Source: Aquitalea pelogenes (GTDB taxonomy: Bacteria; Pseudomonadota; Gammaproteobacteria; Burkholderiales; Chromobacteriaceae). From it: DNA of 64,000 nt. Below, piece after piece: positions 28,529 through 37,048 of the stretch. The position numbers and the translations under genes are program-made. Location: assembly GCF_001515305.1 (NCBI RefSeq), contig NZ_LNQV01000002.1:62001-126000 (forward strand), written 5' to 3'. Positions within the stretch are counted from its first letter, which is position 1; every line of letters starts with the position of its first letter. A model generated the notes under the pieces. It was not told the origin of the DNA and searched no databases. It saw nothing but the letters and a program-made list of their open reading frames with translations.

Positions 28529-28562
28529 TGGTGATCGGGGATCTGGTTTGTCGTGCGTCAGC

Positions 28563-30548
28563 TCAGCGTTCCAGCTCCAGAATGGCTTCCATATCCTGGT
28601 CTACCTTGCGCATGCGCTCGTAAAGTTCGCCGGTACTGCCCACCATCTGGTCCAGCTGCTCCTGACTGCTGTTGGACGAAGTGGTCAACTTGCCCAGCAA
28701 GTTCACCACCTGCTGCATTTCGCCGGCAAAGCTGCTGACATGCTCGCTCATCAGCCGCATGTCCACGCCCACTTGCGCCACGCCGCTCATCACGTGTTCC
28801 ACTGCGCCACCGGTTGCATCCAGATTGGACTGGGTGTTGTTGGCCAGCTTGCGCACCTCGTCCGCCACCACGGCAAAACCACGACCGGCTTCACCGGCAC
28901 GGGCGGCTTCGATCGCCGCATTCAGGGCCAGCAGATTGGTCTGCTCGGCAATCTTCTTGATCATCAGCATCACATCGCCAATCTGGCGTGCATCTTTCTC
29001 CAGCTCGACAATGCGCAGGCTGACATTGGCTGAGGTCTTGTTGCCCTGCTCCACGCTGCCGGAGAAGCGCGAGATCTCGCTCTGGATGGCAATCAGGTGG
29101 GTCACCAGCTCGGCCGAGGCCTGGCGGAACATCGGCAGGCTTTCCATCAACTGGCTGGCAAAGCTCTTGTAGCCTTGCAATTCGTGAATCACCTGCGACT
29201 TCATCCGGTCGATACAGCGGGCGCGAGACACTTCACGGCTGGCAAAATAGTTCTTGAAGTTGGCGTAATGAACGGGAAAACGCTGGATGAAGTCATCCTG
29301 GAAGCCGTCGCGCGCCGGGTAGAAAAACACTGCGGTCTGGGTCTGGTTGATATTGACCCCCAGCAACTCGCCAAACGAAGAAAAACCGGCCACCGGGATA
29401 TCGCCGTAGACATTACTGCCGGACAGCGCGTTGCTGTTGTTGAGCCGGCGCAGGATGCAGTCGTTGAGCAGGCCACCGATAGCAGGCGGCTTGCCCTGGG
29501 TAAAGCGGCTGAAATCGCTCTGGGTTCTTTCCACCAGCCCTTCCTGTTTGAGCAGGTGCAGCTCTTCGCCAAAGCTCAGGTCACAGGCGAAGTGCAAGAC
29601 ACCGTTCTGGGCATCCACACTCAGTACCGAGCGCACGAACATATCGTTCTTGATCTTGATGCCAAAGCTGTACTTGGCCAGTCTGTCACCCACTTCGCCC
29701 GGGCTGCAGGAGAAGTGACGCGCCAGCACTTCCACCACATTGGCCACCTTGCCGTCCCGGTCGAATACCGACTCTACGGTGCGCAGTTCGGCACTGGCTT
29801 TGGCAATGGTGAAAGCTGTACCGGTTTCCTGGAAGTTCTGCGACTTGAACACGCCGTAGCGATAGGCCGGAGACAGCTTGATGAACACCAGTACCGCATG
29901 ACCATCGCGCACGCTCTGGCCGTCATGCAGGCGGGTCATGGAAAAATCCAGCGGACCACCAGCCGAACCACCGATGAACAGGTAGGGGAAGCGTTCCGAT
30001 TCGTACACGGCTTCCATCAGATAGCTTTCACTGCTGGACAGGCCGTCCACCAGGGTCAGCACGAAGCCGTCCTGATAGCTCATGGAAAAGCCGGGCTGCA
30101 CGCGAGACAAGTTGTCCATGATGCGGCGCACCCGCTCGTCACGCCCCATCTTGTTCTGGCCCGCCTTCAGGTCCTCACAGCCCAGGGGCACGCTGGCCAC
30201 ATGCACGGCAGACAGGATTTGCTTGTCAAACAGCTGGAACACCATGCTGTCCCAACCCGGATTGGCCGGAAGATACAGCGGGTCGTTTGCCTTGAGCGAA
30301 CACAGTTCGCCCGCAGTGGTGGTCAGCACCACCTTGGCACCGGGAAAGGCGGCGGCGGCGCTACGCGCTACCTGGTCCAGATTGGCTGCCGGATTGATAA
30401 AGCCAAGTACCAGGGCGATGTCGTCCCGGCTGGCGGCACGCAGGTCGTTATCTACCGAAGAGGTGCGGCTGCGGATGACCTGGATGGGCGCAGAGCCCTG
30501 CTTGCCCGGCTCGCTTTGAATGGTGGGTTTATTGCGCTTGAAAAACAT
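28563..30548 (-). CDS. Soluble FIST-domain methyl-accepting chemotaxis protein
   Basis: 661-residue chemoreceptor. The first about 430 residues look like FIST N and FIST C sensory domains ([37 protein letters not shown]). These are followed from about 440 by the coiled-coil signalling domain with the receptor tip [20 protein letters not shown] near residue 541. There is no signal peptide or membrane segment, so it should act in the cytoplasm. FIST domains are proposed to sense small molecules such as amino acids; the ligand here is unknown. It is a single gene, divergent from rstA, with its own terminator. Confidence 0.88.
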   Translation of the reverse strand: MFFKRNKPTIQSEPGKQGSAPIQVIRSRTSSVDNDLRAASRDDIALVLGFINPAANLDQVARSAAAAFPGAKVVLTTTAGELCSLKANDPLYLPANPGWDSMVFQLFDKQILSAVHVASVPLGCEDLKAGQNKMGRDERVRRIMDNLSRVQPGFSMSYQDGFVLTLVDGLSSSESYLMEAVYESERFPYLFIGGSAGGPLDFSMTRLHDGQSVRDGHAVLVFIKLSPAYRYGVFKSQNFQETGTAFTIAKASAELRTVESVFDRDGKVANVVEVLARHFSCSPGEVGDRLAKYSFGIKIKNDMFVRSVLSVDAQNGVLHFACDLSFGEELHLLKQEGLVERTQSDFSRFTQGKPPAIGGLLNDCILRRLNNSNALSGSNVYGDIPVAGFSSFGELLGVNINQTQTAVFFYPARDGFQDDFIQRFPVHYANFKNYFASREVSRARCIDRMKSQVIHELQGYKSFASQLMESLPMFRQASAELVTHLIAIQSEISRFSGSVEQGNKTSANVSLRIVELEKDARQIGDVMLMIKKIAEQTNLLALNAAIEAARAGEAGRGFAVVADEVRKLANNTQSNLDATGGAVEHVMSGVAQVGVDMRLMSEHVSSFAGEMQQVVNLLGKLTTSSNSSQEQLDQMVGSTGELYERMRKVDQDMEAILELER

Positions 30549-30565
30549 CCTGACACTCTCCCGTT

Positions 30566-30584
30566 GGCAATGTGAATCATTATT
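30566..30584 (-). promoter_or_regulatory. Fur-box-like sequence before the FIST receptor gene
   Basis: GGCAATGTGAATCATTATT matches 14 of 19 positions of the Fur consensus GATAATGATAATCATTATC. It lies 18 bp before the start codon, so bound repressor would block transcription. It is AT-rich sequence, and a chance match is possible. Confidence 0.3.
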
Positions 30585-30613
30585 ATTTTCATGCTTATGA
30601 CATGGTTTGAAAT

Positions 30614-30663
30614 GAATATTAGCAAGAAAAACCGTATATTCCAGCCGGTTATTAGGAATATTC
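30614..30663. promoter_or_regulatory. Nested inverted repeats in the receptor/rstA divergent region
   Basis: Outer arms GAATATT (30614-30620) and AATATTC (30657-30663) enclose inner arms AACCG (30630-30634) and CGGTT (30646-30650). It lies about 100 bp upstream of rstA and 66 bp upstream of the receptor gene, so it could be an operator for either. No regulator is assigned. Confidence 0.35.
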
Positions 30664-30764
30664 TGATCTACCTCAGATTCAAGTCCTCGTGCTGCACGGT
30701 TGAGTCTGAGTCGGCCTCAGGCCATACTCCCCCCGTATTGTGTCAACCGGATGGATGAGCAGGC

Positions 30765-31481
30765 ATGACCTACCGTATCGTATTTGTTGAAGATGACCCT
30801 GATCTGGCCGAATTGATCAGCGATTTTCTGGCCCGCCACGAAATGGACGTCGTGATAGAGCCGCGTGGTGATACGGCGCTGGCCACCATTGAAAGAGAAG
30901 CACCGGACATGGTGCTGCTGGACATCATGCTGCCGGGCAAGGATGGCTTGTCCATCTGCCGCGAGCTACGACCCAACTTTGACGGCCCCATCATCATGCT
31001 GACCTCGCTGGACAGCGACATGAACCAGATTCTGGGGCTGGAACTGGGCGCCAATGACTACATCCTGAAAACCACGCCGCCGTCGGTGCTGGTGGCCCGC
31101 TTGCGCTCACAGCTGCGCAATATGCGCCCGGCCCAGGCCGCCAGCGAGAGCGCACCGGTCAAGACCCAGCGCAAACTGGTATTCGGCCAGCTGTCCATCG
31201 ACCCGGTCAGCCGGGATGTGGTGCTGGGCAAGGAAAAGGTGGCACTGTCCACCTCCGACTTCGACTTGCTGTGGTTGCTGGCCAATCATGCCGGCGAAAC
31301 ACTCAACCGCGACATCCTGCTCAAGGAAATGCGCGGTGTCAGCTATGACGGACTGGATCGCAGCATTGACGTGGCCATTTCCCGCCTGCGCAAAAAGCTG
31401 GGCGACAACCCCACCGAGCCTTTCCGCATCAAGACCGTGCGCAACCGGGGCTACCTGTTCTCCTTGTCCGGCTGGGAATAA
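30765..31481 (+). CDS. rstA: Response regulator RstA
   Basis: OmpR/PhoB-type response regulator, 238 aa. The receiver domain contains the acidic pair EDD near the N-terminus, phospho-acceptor Asp53 in LLDIMLPGKDG and the family-specific MLTSLDSDMNQILGLELGAN. This is followed by KTTPPSVLVARLR, which has the conserved lysine. The C-terminal winged helix carries RGVSYDGLDRSIDVAISRLR. These stretches closely match E. coli RstA from memory. It is followed 3 bp later by rstB. In E. coli RstA controls asr, and the asr-like gene lies just downstream here. Confidence 0.9.
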   Translation: MTYRIVFVEDDPDLAELISDFLARHEMDVVIEPRGDTALATIEREAPDMVLLDIMLPGKDGLSICRELRPNFDGPIIMLTSLDSDMNQILGLELGANDYILKTTPPSVLVARLRSQLRNMRPAQAASESAPVKTQRKLVFGQLSIDPVSRDVVLGKEKVALSTSDFDLLWLLANHAGETLNRDILLKEMRGVSYDGLDRSIDVAISRLRKKLGDNPTEPFRIKTVRNRGYLFSLSGWE

Positions 31482-31484
31482 AGC

Positions 31485-32756
31485 ATGCGTCGTCTGTTCA
31501 TCCAGTTTTACCTGCTGCTGGTCACTTGTTTCATGGTGGCGGTGGTGATGGTTGGCGCGGTTTACAAACAGGCGGTTGACGATGTGGGCGAGCGCTATCT
31601 GTCTGACTTGCTGCGCACCACCCTGTCGCTGATCGAAGCCGACCTGCACGGTGTGCCGGAAGATCGCTGGACCGAAACCCTGCAAAGCTCCAACCATGAC
31701 TTCACCTTCAAGGTGACGGTGGAAAAGCAGAGCAACTACTTGCTGGATGAAGAGTCGGAAGAAGCTCTCAACAATGGCGAAATCGTCATGCTGGAGGACA
31801 AATACCTGTTCCTGCAGAAGATTGAGGACAGCAATTACTTGCTGGTAGCCGGCCCCTTGCGCTACCTGTTCTTCCTACATCAGCTCAAGTCGGTGGATTA
31901 CGCCTTGCTGGCCTTACTGGGTTTGTCACTGGCCATTCCGGTGTTCTTGTGGATGCAGCCGCACTGGAAAGACCTGGTCACCCTGGAAAAAACTGCCGGC
32001 AAACTGGCTGGCGGCGATTTTTCCGCCCGGGTGCATTTGCCCAGCCGTTCCGGTGTACGCCAGGTCGGTGTGGCGTTCAACCATATGGCAGACAGCATTG
32101 CCGCCCTGCTGGCCAGCAAGAAGGCACTGACCAATGCGGTGGCGCACGAACTGCGCACCCCGCTGGCACGCTTGCGCTACCGGCTGGCCCTGCTGGAAGG
32201 CGATGAGGACTCCCCGGCCAAGAAAGCCATCGAAAAAGACCTGTCCGCCATTGACTCGCTGGTAGAGGAACTGCTGTTTCATGCCAAGCTGGACCGGCCG
32301 GAAGCACCGTTGCAGCTGACGCAGTTTGATGCCGTCAGCTGGGCACGCGAGCGCATTCATGAGCAAGCCACGCTGGCCCCGGAACTGAACTGGCTGGAAC
32401 CGGCGGAAGAAACGCTGAACTTTCTGGCTGACCAGTATCTGGTCACCCGCGCGCTGGACAACTTCCTGTCCAATGCCCGCCGCTATGCCAACAGTACGAT
32501 CCAGACCACGCTGCGCATGGAAGACCGCAACTGCATCATCATGGTGGACGATGACGGCCCGGGTATTCCGGAAGAAGACCGGGACCGGGTGTTTGACCCC
32601 TTCATCCGGCTGGATGAAAGCCGTGGCCGCAAGACGGGTGGTCACGGGCTGGGACTGGCCATTGTTGCCGGCATTGCGCGGCTGCACCATGGCGAGGTGA
32701 AAGTGGAAACCTCACCCTTGGGTGGCGCACGCTTCATCATTCGTTGGCCAACATGA
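31485..32756 (+). CDS. rstB: Sensor histidine kinase RstB
   Basis: Membrane histidine kinase of 423 aa. TM1 is at about residues 8-27, followed by a periplasmic sensor of about 105 residues, TM2 at about 134-156 and a HAMP domain. The phospho-acceptor is His221 in AVAHELRTPLARLRYRLAL. The ATP-binding domain has an N-box around ALDNFLSNARRYA, DDDGPGIPEEDRDRVFDPF and GGHGLGLAI. The N-terminal RLFIQFYLLL and GEIVMLEDKYLFLQ resemble E. coli RstB. It is cotranscribed with rstA, its cognate regulator. Confidence 0.9.
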   Translation: MRRLFIQFYLLLVTCFMVAVVMVGAVYKQAVDDVGERYLSDLLRTTLSLIEADLHGVPEDRWTETLQSSNHDFTFKVTVEKQSNYLLDEESEEALNNGEIVMLEDKYLFLQKIEDSNYLLVAGPLRYLFFLHQLKSVDYALLALLGLSLAIPVFLWMQPHWKDLVTLEKTAGKLAGGDFSARVHLPSRSGVRQVGVAFNHMADSIAALLASKKALTNAVAHELRTPLARLRYRLALLEGDEDSPAKKAIEKDLSAIDSLVEELLFHAKLDRPEAPLQLTQFDAVSWARERIHEQATLAPELNWLEPAEETLNFLADQYLVTRALDNFLSNARRYANSTIQTTLRMEDRNCIIMVDDDGPGIPEEDRDRVFDPFIRLDESRGRKTGGHGLGLAIVAGIARLHHGEVKVETSPLGGARFIIRWPT

Positions 32757-32761
32757 GAATG

Positions 32762-32775
32762 TACATTTAGTTACA
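32762..32775 (+). promoter_or_regulatory. Perfect RstA box upstream of asr-like gene
   Basis: TACATTTAGTTACA matches the RstA consensus TACATNTNGTTACA at all fixed positions. It begins 6 bp after the rstB stop and lies 120 bp before the asr-like start codon, in the right place to activate it. Confidence 0.7.
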
Positions 32776-32894
32776 TTGAGAAACATGGCGTGGGTAGACG
32801 TTGCCGTGCAGCACCGTTAGGATGCCCCCCTGAATAGGACTATCTGTCCGCCTTCAAACTTGATTTTCAAGATGAACTTAGGAGTTTTACAAAA

Positions 32895-33352
32895 ATGAAA
32901 AAGCTGGCTCTGCTCGCTCTGACCGCCGCCTTTGGCCTGACCTCCACTGCTTCCTTCGCCGCTGATACCTCCGCTCCGGTAGCTATCCACAAGGCCAAGA
33001 AGGCTGAGAAGAAAGTAAAGAAAGACGCTTCCGCTCAGAAGGCTCAAGCCGCAGAAGCTTCCGCTCCGGCCAAGAAAGCCAAAAAGTAGCCAAGAAAGAC
33101 GCTTCTGCTCAGAAAGCTCAAGCTGCTGAAGCTTCCGCTCCGGCCAAGAAAGCCAAGAAAGTAGCCAAGAAAGACGCTTCCGCTCAGAAAGCTCAAGCTG
33201 CTGACGCTTCCGCTCCGGCCAAGAAAGCTCACAAAAAGCACGCCAAAAAGCACGCTGCCAAGAAAGTAGACGCTTCCGCTCAGAAAGCCCAAGCTGCTGA
33301 AGCTTCCGCTCCGGCAAAAAAGGCTAAAAAAGCCGCTTCCGCTGCCAAGTAA
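32895..33352 (+). pseudogene. asr: Asr-like acid-shock protein, frameshifted in its repeats
   Basis: A signal peptide (MKKLALLALTAAFGLTSTASFA) is followed by Lys/Ala-rich repeats DASAQKAQAAEASAPAKKAK and a KKHAKKHAAKK segment. This resembles E. coli Asr, a periplasmic basic protein induced by acid through RstA. As given, translation stops at 33089 after 64 aa, because the first repeat reads CCAAAAAG where the second has CCAAGAAAG. Restoring one base at 33081-33086 gives a 152-aa protein ending at 33352. The ribosome site TAGGAG lies 9 bp upstream. Slippage, mutation or a read error could explain the loss. Confidence 0.8.
33024..33349 (+). repeat. Tandem 75-bp coding repeats of the asr-like gene
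   Basis: Four units beginning GACGCTTC/T start at 33024, 33098, 33173 and 33269. The spacing is 74 (one base lost), 75 and 96 bp, and the last gap contains extra Lys/His codons. The units encode the DASAQKAQAA-[ED]-ASAPAKKA period. Such repeats can change copy number by slippage. Confidence 0.85.
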
Positions 33353-33400
33353 TTCGCACGGATACGACAGCTGACCCCGGTTGGCTGTGAGTCTTACCTT

Positions 33401-33420
33401 CGGGGCGCTTCGGCGCCCCG
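33401..33420 (+). terminator. GC-rich hairpin after asr-like gene
   Basis: CGGGGCGC, loop TTCG, GCGCCCCG. No T-run follows, so it may be an RNA stabiliser or weak terminator rather than a classical terminator. It lies 20 bp before the protease start. Confidence 0.4.
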
Positions 33421-33440
33421 ATTGCATTGGAACCCACCCT

Positions 33441-34250
33441 ATGTTGCGCACTACCCTGCTTGCCCTGAGTCTTTGTTTGCTCCCCCTGGCTGCACAGGCC
33501 AAACCCACGGCCGAACAACTGGTGTTGTTTTTCGGCAAGGATGATCGCGTCAAGACCGACCCGGACAGCGGCGTGTGGCAGGCTGTCGGGCAACTGGAAA
33601 CCAAGAGCCATCTGGTGTGCACTGCCACGCTGGTGGCAGAGGATGTGGTGGTGACCGCCGGGCATTGCTTCATCAACAAGCATGGGCGTTTCGACCCGGC
33701 CATCAGCTTTACGGTTGGCCTGGCCGGTAATGAATACAGCGAGCAAAGCGCCATCCGCGAAGTGCAAGTGGACAAGACTTTTCTGGCCGGATTGGAGCAT
33801 CGTCCGGACGGTACCTATATTCCCAAGAAAATCGCCGGGCGCGATTTTGCCTTTGTCCGGCTCAGTCAGCCGCTGGGCCGCAGCCGCGGCGTGATTCCGG
33901 TATTTGCCGGCGACAGCCAGGCGCTGAAACAGCAGCTGCAAGGCATCCACAACACGGTTACCAACGGCGGTTATCCGCTGGATGACCTCACCCACCTGCT
34001 GGTTCACAATAATTGCCAGGCGACCGGCCTGCTGGCCGATGGCCGCCTGACCCACCGCTGCGACACGCTGGAAGGCAACAGCGGTTCGCCCATTCTGGCA
34101 CGCATCAATGGTCGCATGACGCTGATCGGCATCCAGAGTTCGGCCCCGGTGGCAGCGCGCCGCCGCAAGGAAGACAATATGGCGCTGTCCAGCCCGGTGT
34201 TCTACCAGCAGCTGCAGCAGTTCATCCAGCAAGGCCGTACCCGGAAATGA
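33441..34250 (+). CDS. Secreted trypsin-like serine protease (YdgD-like)
   Basis: 269-aa exported protease with a signal peptide (MLRTTLLALSLCLLPLAAQA). The catalytic triad is intact: His in VVTAGHC, Asp in GRDFAFVRL, Ser in CDTLEGNSGSP. It resembles E. coli YdgD, which from memory also lies next to asr. The start at 33441 gives the signal peptide; the open frame from 33381 crosses the hairpin. A role in processing the asr-like basic protein is suggested by position only. Confidence 0.82.
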   Translation: MLRTTLLALSLCLLPLAAQAKPTAEQLVLFFGKDDRVKTDPDSGVWQAVGQLETKSHLVCTATLVAEDVVVTAGHCFINKHGRFDPAISFTVGLAGNEYSEQSAIREVQVDKTFLAGLEHRPDGTYIPKKIAGRDFAFVRLSQPLGRSRGVIPVFAGDSQALKQQLQGIHNTVTNGGYPLDDLTHLLVHNNCQATGLLADGRLTHRCDTLEGNSGSPILARINGRMTLIGIQSSAPVAARRRKEDNMALSSPVFYQQLQQFIQQGRTRK

Positions 34251-34252
34251 CA

Positions 34253-34272
34253 ACAGGGGCCGCAGCCCCTGT
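34253..34272. terminator. Hairpin between convergent protease gene and rph
   Basis: ACAGGGGC, loop CGCA, GCCCCTGT. It lies 2 bp past the protease stop and 30 bp past the rph stop on the other strand. There is no good T-run on either side. Confidence 0.35.
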
Positions 34273-34301
34273 CGAACATAGCGCCAGCGTCTGTTACTGG
34301 C

Positions 34302-35018
34302 TTACAGGTCGAGCGCCTGTCGTTGCAGGGCGATCAGTTCGCTGATGCCTTTTTTGGCCAGGCGCATCATGGCGGCCATTTCTTCCTCGCTGAACGGTTC
34401 CCCCTCAGCCGTGCCTTGCACTTCGACAAAGCGGCCATTGCCGGTCATCACCACATTCATGTCGGTTTCGCAGTCGGAATCTTCCAGATAATCCAGATCC
34501 AGCACCACTTCCCCCTGGTGGATGCCCACGGAAATGGCGGCCACGAAATCGCGCAGCGGGCTTTGTGTCAGCTTGCCCTGGGCGATCAGGCCGCTGATGG
34601 CATCATGCAGTGCGACAAAAGCACCGGTGATGCTGGCAGTACGGGTGCCACCATCCGCCTGAATCACGTCGCAGTCGATCTGGATCTGGCGTTCGCCGAG
34701 TTTTTCCATATCCACCACCGCACGCAGCGAACGGCCGATCAGACGCTGGATTTCCTGAGTACGGCCGCTTTGCTTGCCTGCTGCTGATTCGCGCCGCATG
34801 CGACTGCCGGTGGAGCGTGGCAGCATGCCGTATTCCGCCGTCACCCAGCCCTTGCCCTTGCCTTTCAGAAAACCCGGTACCGACTCTTCCACGCTGGCCG
34901 TGCAAATGACTTTGGTATCGCCGAATTCAACCAGTACCGAGCCCTCGGCATGCTTGGTGTAATGGCGGGTAAGACGAACGGTACGCAAGGCGTCGTTATT
35001 TCGTTGAGAAGGTCGCAT
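34302..35018 (-). CDS. rph: Ribonuclease PH
   Basis: Phosphorolytic 3'-to-5' exoribonuclease that trims tRNA 3' ends, 238 aa. The family start [54 protein letters not shown] and [17 protein letters not shown] are all present, including the phosphate-binding arginines and active-site aspartates. Length is standard. It lies downstream of the PP2C and kinase genes on the same strand, but a terminator separates them. Confidence 0.96.
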   Translation of the reverse strand: MRPSQRNNDALRTVRLTRHYTKHAEGSVLVEFGDTKVICTASVEESVPGFLKGKGKGWVTAEYGMLPRSTGSRMRRESAAGKQSGRTQEIQRLIGRSLRAVVDMEKLGERQIQIDCDVIQADGGTRTASITGAFVALHDAISGLIAQGKLTQSPLRDFVAAISVGIHQGEVVLDLDYLEDSDCETDMNVVMTGNGRFVEVQGTAEGEPFSEEEMAAMMRLAKKGISELIALQRQALDL

Positions 35019-35037
35019 CTTCGGTGTCCTGTATGAA

Positions 35038-35071
35038 ACAAAAACAGGTGATCTCCTGCGACATCACCTGT
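35038..35071 (-). terminator. Rho-independent terminator after PP2C gene
   Basis: ACAGGTGAT (35044-35052) pairs with ATCACCTGT (35063-35071). On the minus strand it is followed by TTTTTG. It lies just upstream of rph. Confidence 0.7.
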
Positions 35072-35095
35072 CTGATGAAAATTCGGAAGGCGGTC

Positions 35096-35968
35096 TCAGT
35101 CTGGTTTGCTACCCAGGATTTCCTGATGCATCAGCTCCAGATTGGGGTCGAGAATCTGGCGGCCGGCATAACGCGGCGGCGTGACCAGTGTATCGAGCGT
35201 ATCGGGCTTGCCCGCCAGTTCGGCGCCATCATCCAGCAAGGTTACTGCCACTGCGGACAAGTTATCGCCATTGCTGCCGGCGCGCCGCTCGGCCACATTC
35301 ATCAGGGCCGGCATCACCTGGCCTACCGCCCGGCCGATAAACACCTTCTCCATCTCGCTATCGCTGATCTGCGACCACAGGCCGTCAGTACACAGCAGCA
35401 CCGAACAACCGGGCTGCAGCAACTGCTTTTCACCAATGTCGATATCCGGATCGGTAGTGGCACCCAGGCAGTTGTAGATCTTGTTGCGCTCAGGATGGGT
35501 TCGCGCCCCCTCTTCGGTCAGCTTGCCCTGGTCGATCAGACGCTGGACCTGTGAGTGGTCGCGCGAGCGCAAGCGCATGCCCTGCTTGCCGTCCAGCAGG
35601 TAGAGCCGCGAGTCGCCCACATGGCACCAGTGCAACATGCCCTGCTGGATGATGGCGGCCACTACCGTGGTACTGGGAATTTCCGGCAGGCGGTGATCTG
35701 CCGCATAGTCCAGAATGGCCTGATGCGTGGAGCTGATGGCATTCACCAGAAAGCGGTTGGGATGGGACAGGCTGGGCGTTGCCTGCTGGTAAAACAGCTC
35801 GCTCATCAGGTCGATGGTGATTTGTGCGGCCACCTCGCCTTGCAAGTGTCCGCCCATGCCATCGGCCACCACCAGCATTACCGCCTCGCGCGAGTGGGCA
35901 ATGACCTGGCGGTCCTGATTGTAGGAGCGGCCTCCGATGCGGCTTTCCTGATACAGGGATAATTTCAT
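35096..35968 (-). CDS. PP2C-family serine/threonine phosphatase
   Basis: Metal-dependent protein phosphatase, 290 aa. Motifs include GGRSYNQDR (metal-binding aspartate), LVVADGMGGHLQGEVAA, LHWCHVGDSRLYLL, LLCTDGLWSQIS and GDNLSAVAV, so the active site looks intact. It is cytoplasmic, with no membrane segment. It begins 10 bp after the Ser/Thr kinase gene stop and probably reverses that kinase's phosphorylation. Confidence 0.9.
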   Translation of the reverse strand: MKLSLYQESRIGGRSYNQDRQVIAHSREAVMLVVADGMGGHLQGEVAAQITIDLMSELFYQQATPSLSHPNRFLVNAISSTHQAILDYAADHRLPEIPSTTVVAAIIQQGMLHWCHVGDSRLYLLDGKQGMRLRSRDHSQVQRLIDQGKLTEEGARTHPERNKIYNCLGATTDPDIDIGEKQLLQPGCSVLLCTDGLWSQISDSEMEKVFIGRAVGQVMPALMNVAERRAGSNGDNLSAVAVTLLDDGAELAGKPDTLDTLVTPPRYAGRQILDPNLELMHQEILGSKPD

Positions 35969-35978
35969 CGCATGCTCC

Positions 35979-36947
35979 TCAGGAAGAACGGCCGCCGGCC
36001 AGGCCCTTGATCCAGCCTACCAGCCGCCTGGCCGCCACGGCGGGCTCCGGCATCGGTTCGGGTTGGCTGTAACTGGTATCCAGCAAACTTTTTTGTATGG
36101 CCAATACGGTGGAAGGACGGGCATCCGGTGCCAGGTTGAGGCATTGGTCGGTCAATTCGAGCAACTCTTTGGAATAATAGTGGCGAAACAGCTTGCTGGC
36201 CGGTACCAGTTTGTCCGCTTGCAAGCGCTGCTGGGCTGCCTGCGGAGTGCTGCCACCCATGCAGACATACAGGCAGGCACCAACGGCGTAGATATCGGTC
36301 CACGGGCCAAGCGGCTGGTCTTTTTCATATTGTTCCGGCGCAGCAAAGCCGGGGGTGTACATGGAGGCGAAATGCTTGTCGCGCCGTGACAGGGTTTGCC
36401 GGGCTGCGCCGAAATCCAGCAGCAGCGGATAGCCGCTACGGCGCAGGTAGATATTGGCCGGCTTGATGTCCAGGTGCAGCAGGCGGTGCAAATGCACTTC
36501 GCGCAGGCCGGACAGCAAGGCAGCAAACCATTTGCGTATCCGGCGCTCTTCCAGGCGCCCGCCGGTCAGTTCCAGCTCGCGCCCCAGCGAGCGGCCATCG
36601 GCATATTCCATCACCATGTAAACGGTCTGGTTGGCACGGAAAAAATTGCTCACGTGCACCACGCTCTTGTGGCTGATTTCCGCCAGGATACGGCCTTCTT
36701 CAAAAAAGCATTTCAGGCCCAGATTGAAGGCGTCGCGGTCCAGTTCGTGCGGAACCGTCACCATGCCCTCTTCATCCCGCTGGGCCAGGTTGCGCGGCAG
36801 GTATTCCTTGATGGCGTATTTGCGGTCTGCATCGTCCAGCGCCAGGTAAACGACGCTGAAACCACCGACAGAGAGCTGGCGGACAATGGTGTACTCGGCC
36901 AGGCGATAACCTACCGGCAAGGCAGTCAGTTGGCTGGATTGAGTCAT
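35979..36947 (-). CDS. Eukaryotic-like serine/threonine protein kinase
   Basis: Kinase of 322 aa. Glycine loop LSVGGFSVVY, ATP-binding lysine in YAIKEYLP, catalytic loop LHLDIKPANIYL (HLD instead of HRD), DFG motif LLDFGAARQ and APE-type FAAPEQY are visible. The C-terminal about 40 residues are proline-rich and basic. No membrane helix is evident. The ATG at 36947 gives a normal N-terminus; the frame to 37076 would extend into the yicC region. It is operon-paired with a PP2C phosphatase. Substrates are unknown. Confidence 0.88.
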   Translation of the reverse strand: MTQSSQLTALPVGYRLAEYTIVRQLSVGGFSVVYLALDDADRKYAIKEYLPRNLAQRDEEGMVTVPHELDRDAFNLGLKCFFEEGRILAEISHKSVVHVSNFFRANQTVYMVMEYADGRSLGRELELTGGRLEERRIRKWFAALLSGLREVHLHRLLHLDIKPANIYLRRSGYPLLLDFGAARQTLSRRDKHFASMYTPGFAAPEQYEKDQPLGPWTDIYAVGACLYVCMGGSTPQAAQQRLQADKLVPASKLFRHYYSKELLELTDQCLNLAPDARPSTVLAIQKSLLDTSYSQPEPMPEPAVAARRLVGWIKGLAGGRSS

Positions 36948-37048
36948 GACATGGCAGTTGCTATAGTATTCGTTGGCCCGGAATTGAGCATGCACAGCAA
37001 TTCGGGCCCTGTTCTGAATTTTAATGACACCACAAGCGGGGGCCCACA

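Larger units (their letters stand above)
27908..28562. other. 655-bp non-coding region upstream of cyoA
   Basis: No convincing gene. Short frames here (for example 28055-28243 minus) lack ribosome sites and family similarity. It holds, from cyoA outward, a set of hairpins (27914-28005), a predicted FNR-dependent promoter (box 28347-28360, -10 at 28319-28324), an RstA-box-like site (28442-28455) and the terminator of the FIST receptor gene (28494-28528). A transcript from 28312 would carry a leader of about 405 nt. Confidence 0.7.

Noticed and set aside
33024-33349. Regular repeats considered as a CRISPR array
   Set aside because: The repeats are contiguous 75-bp coding units with no unique spacers and keep a reading frame apart from one indel.
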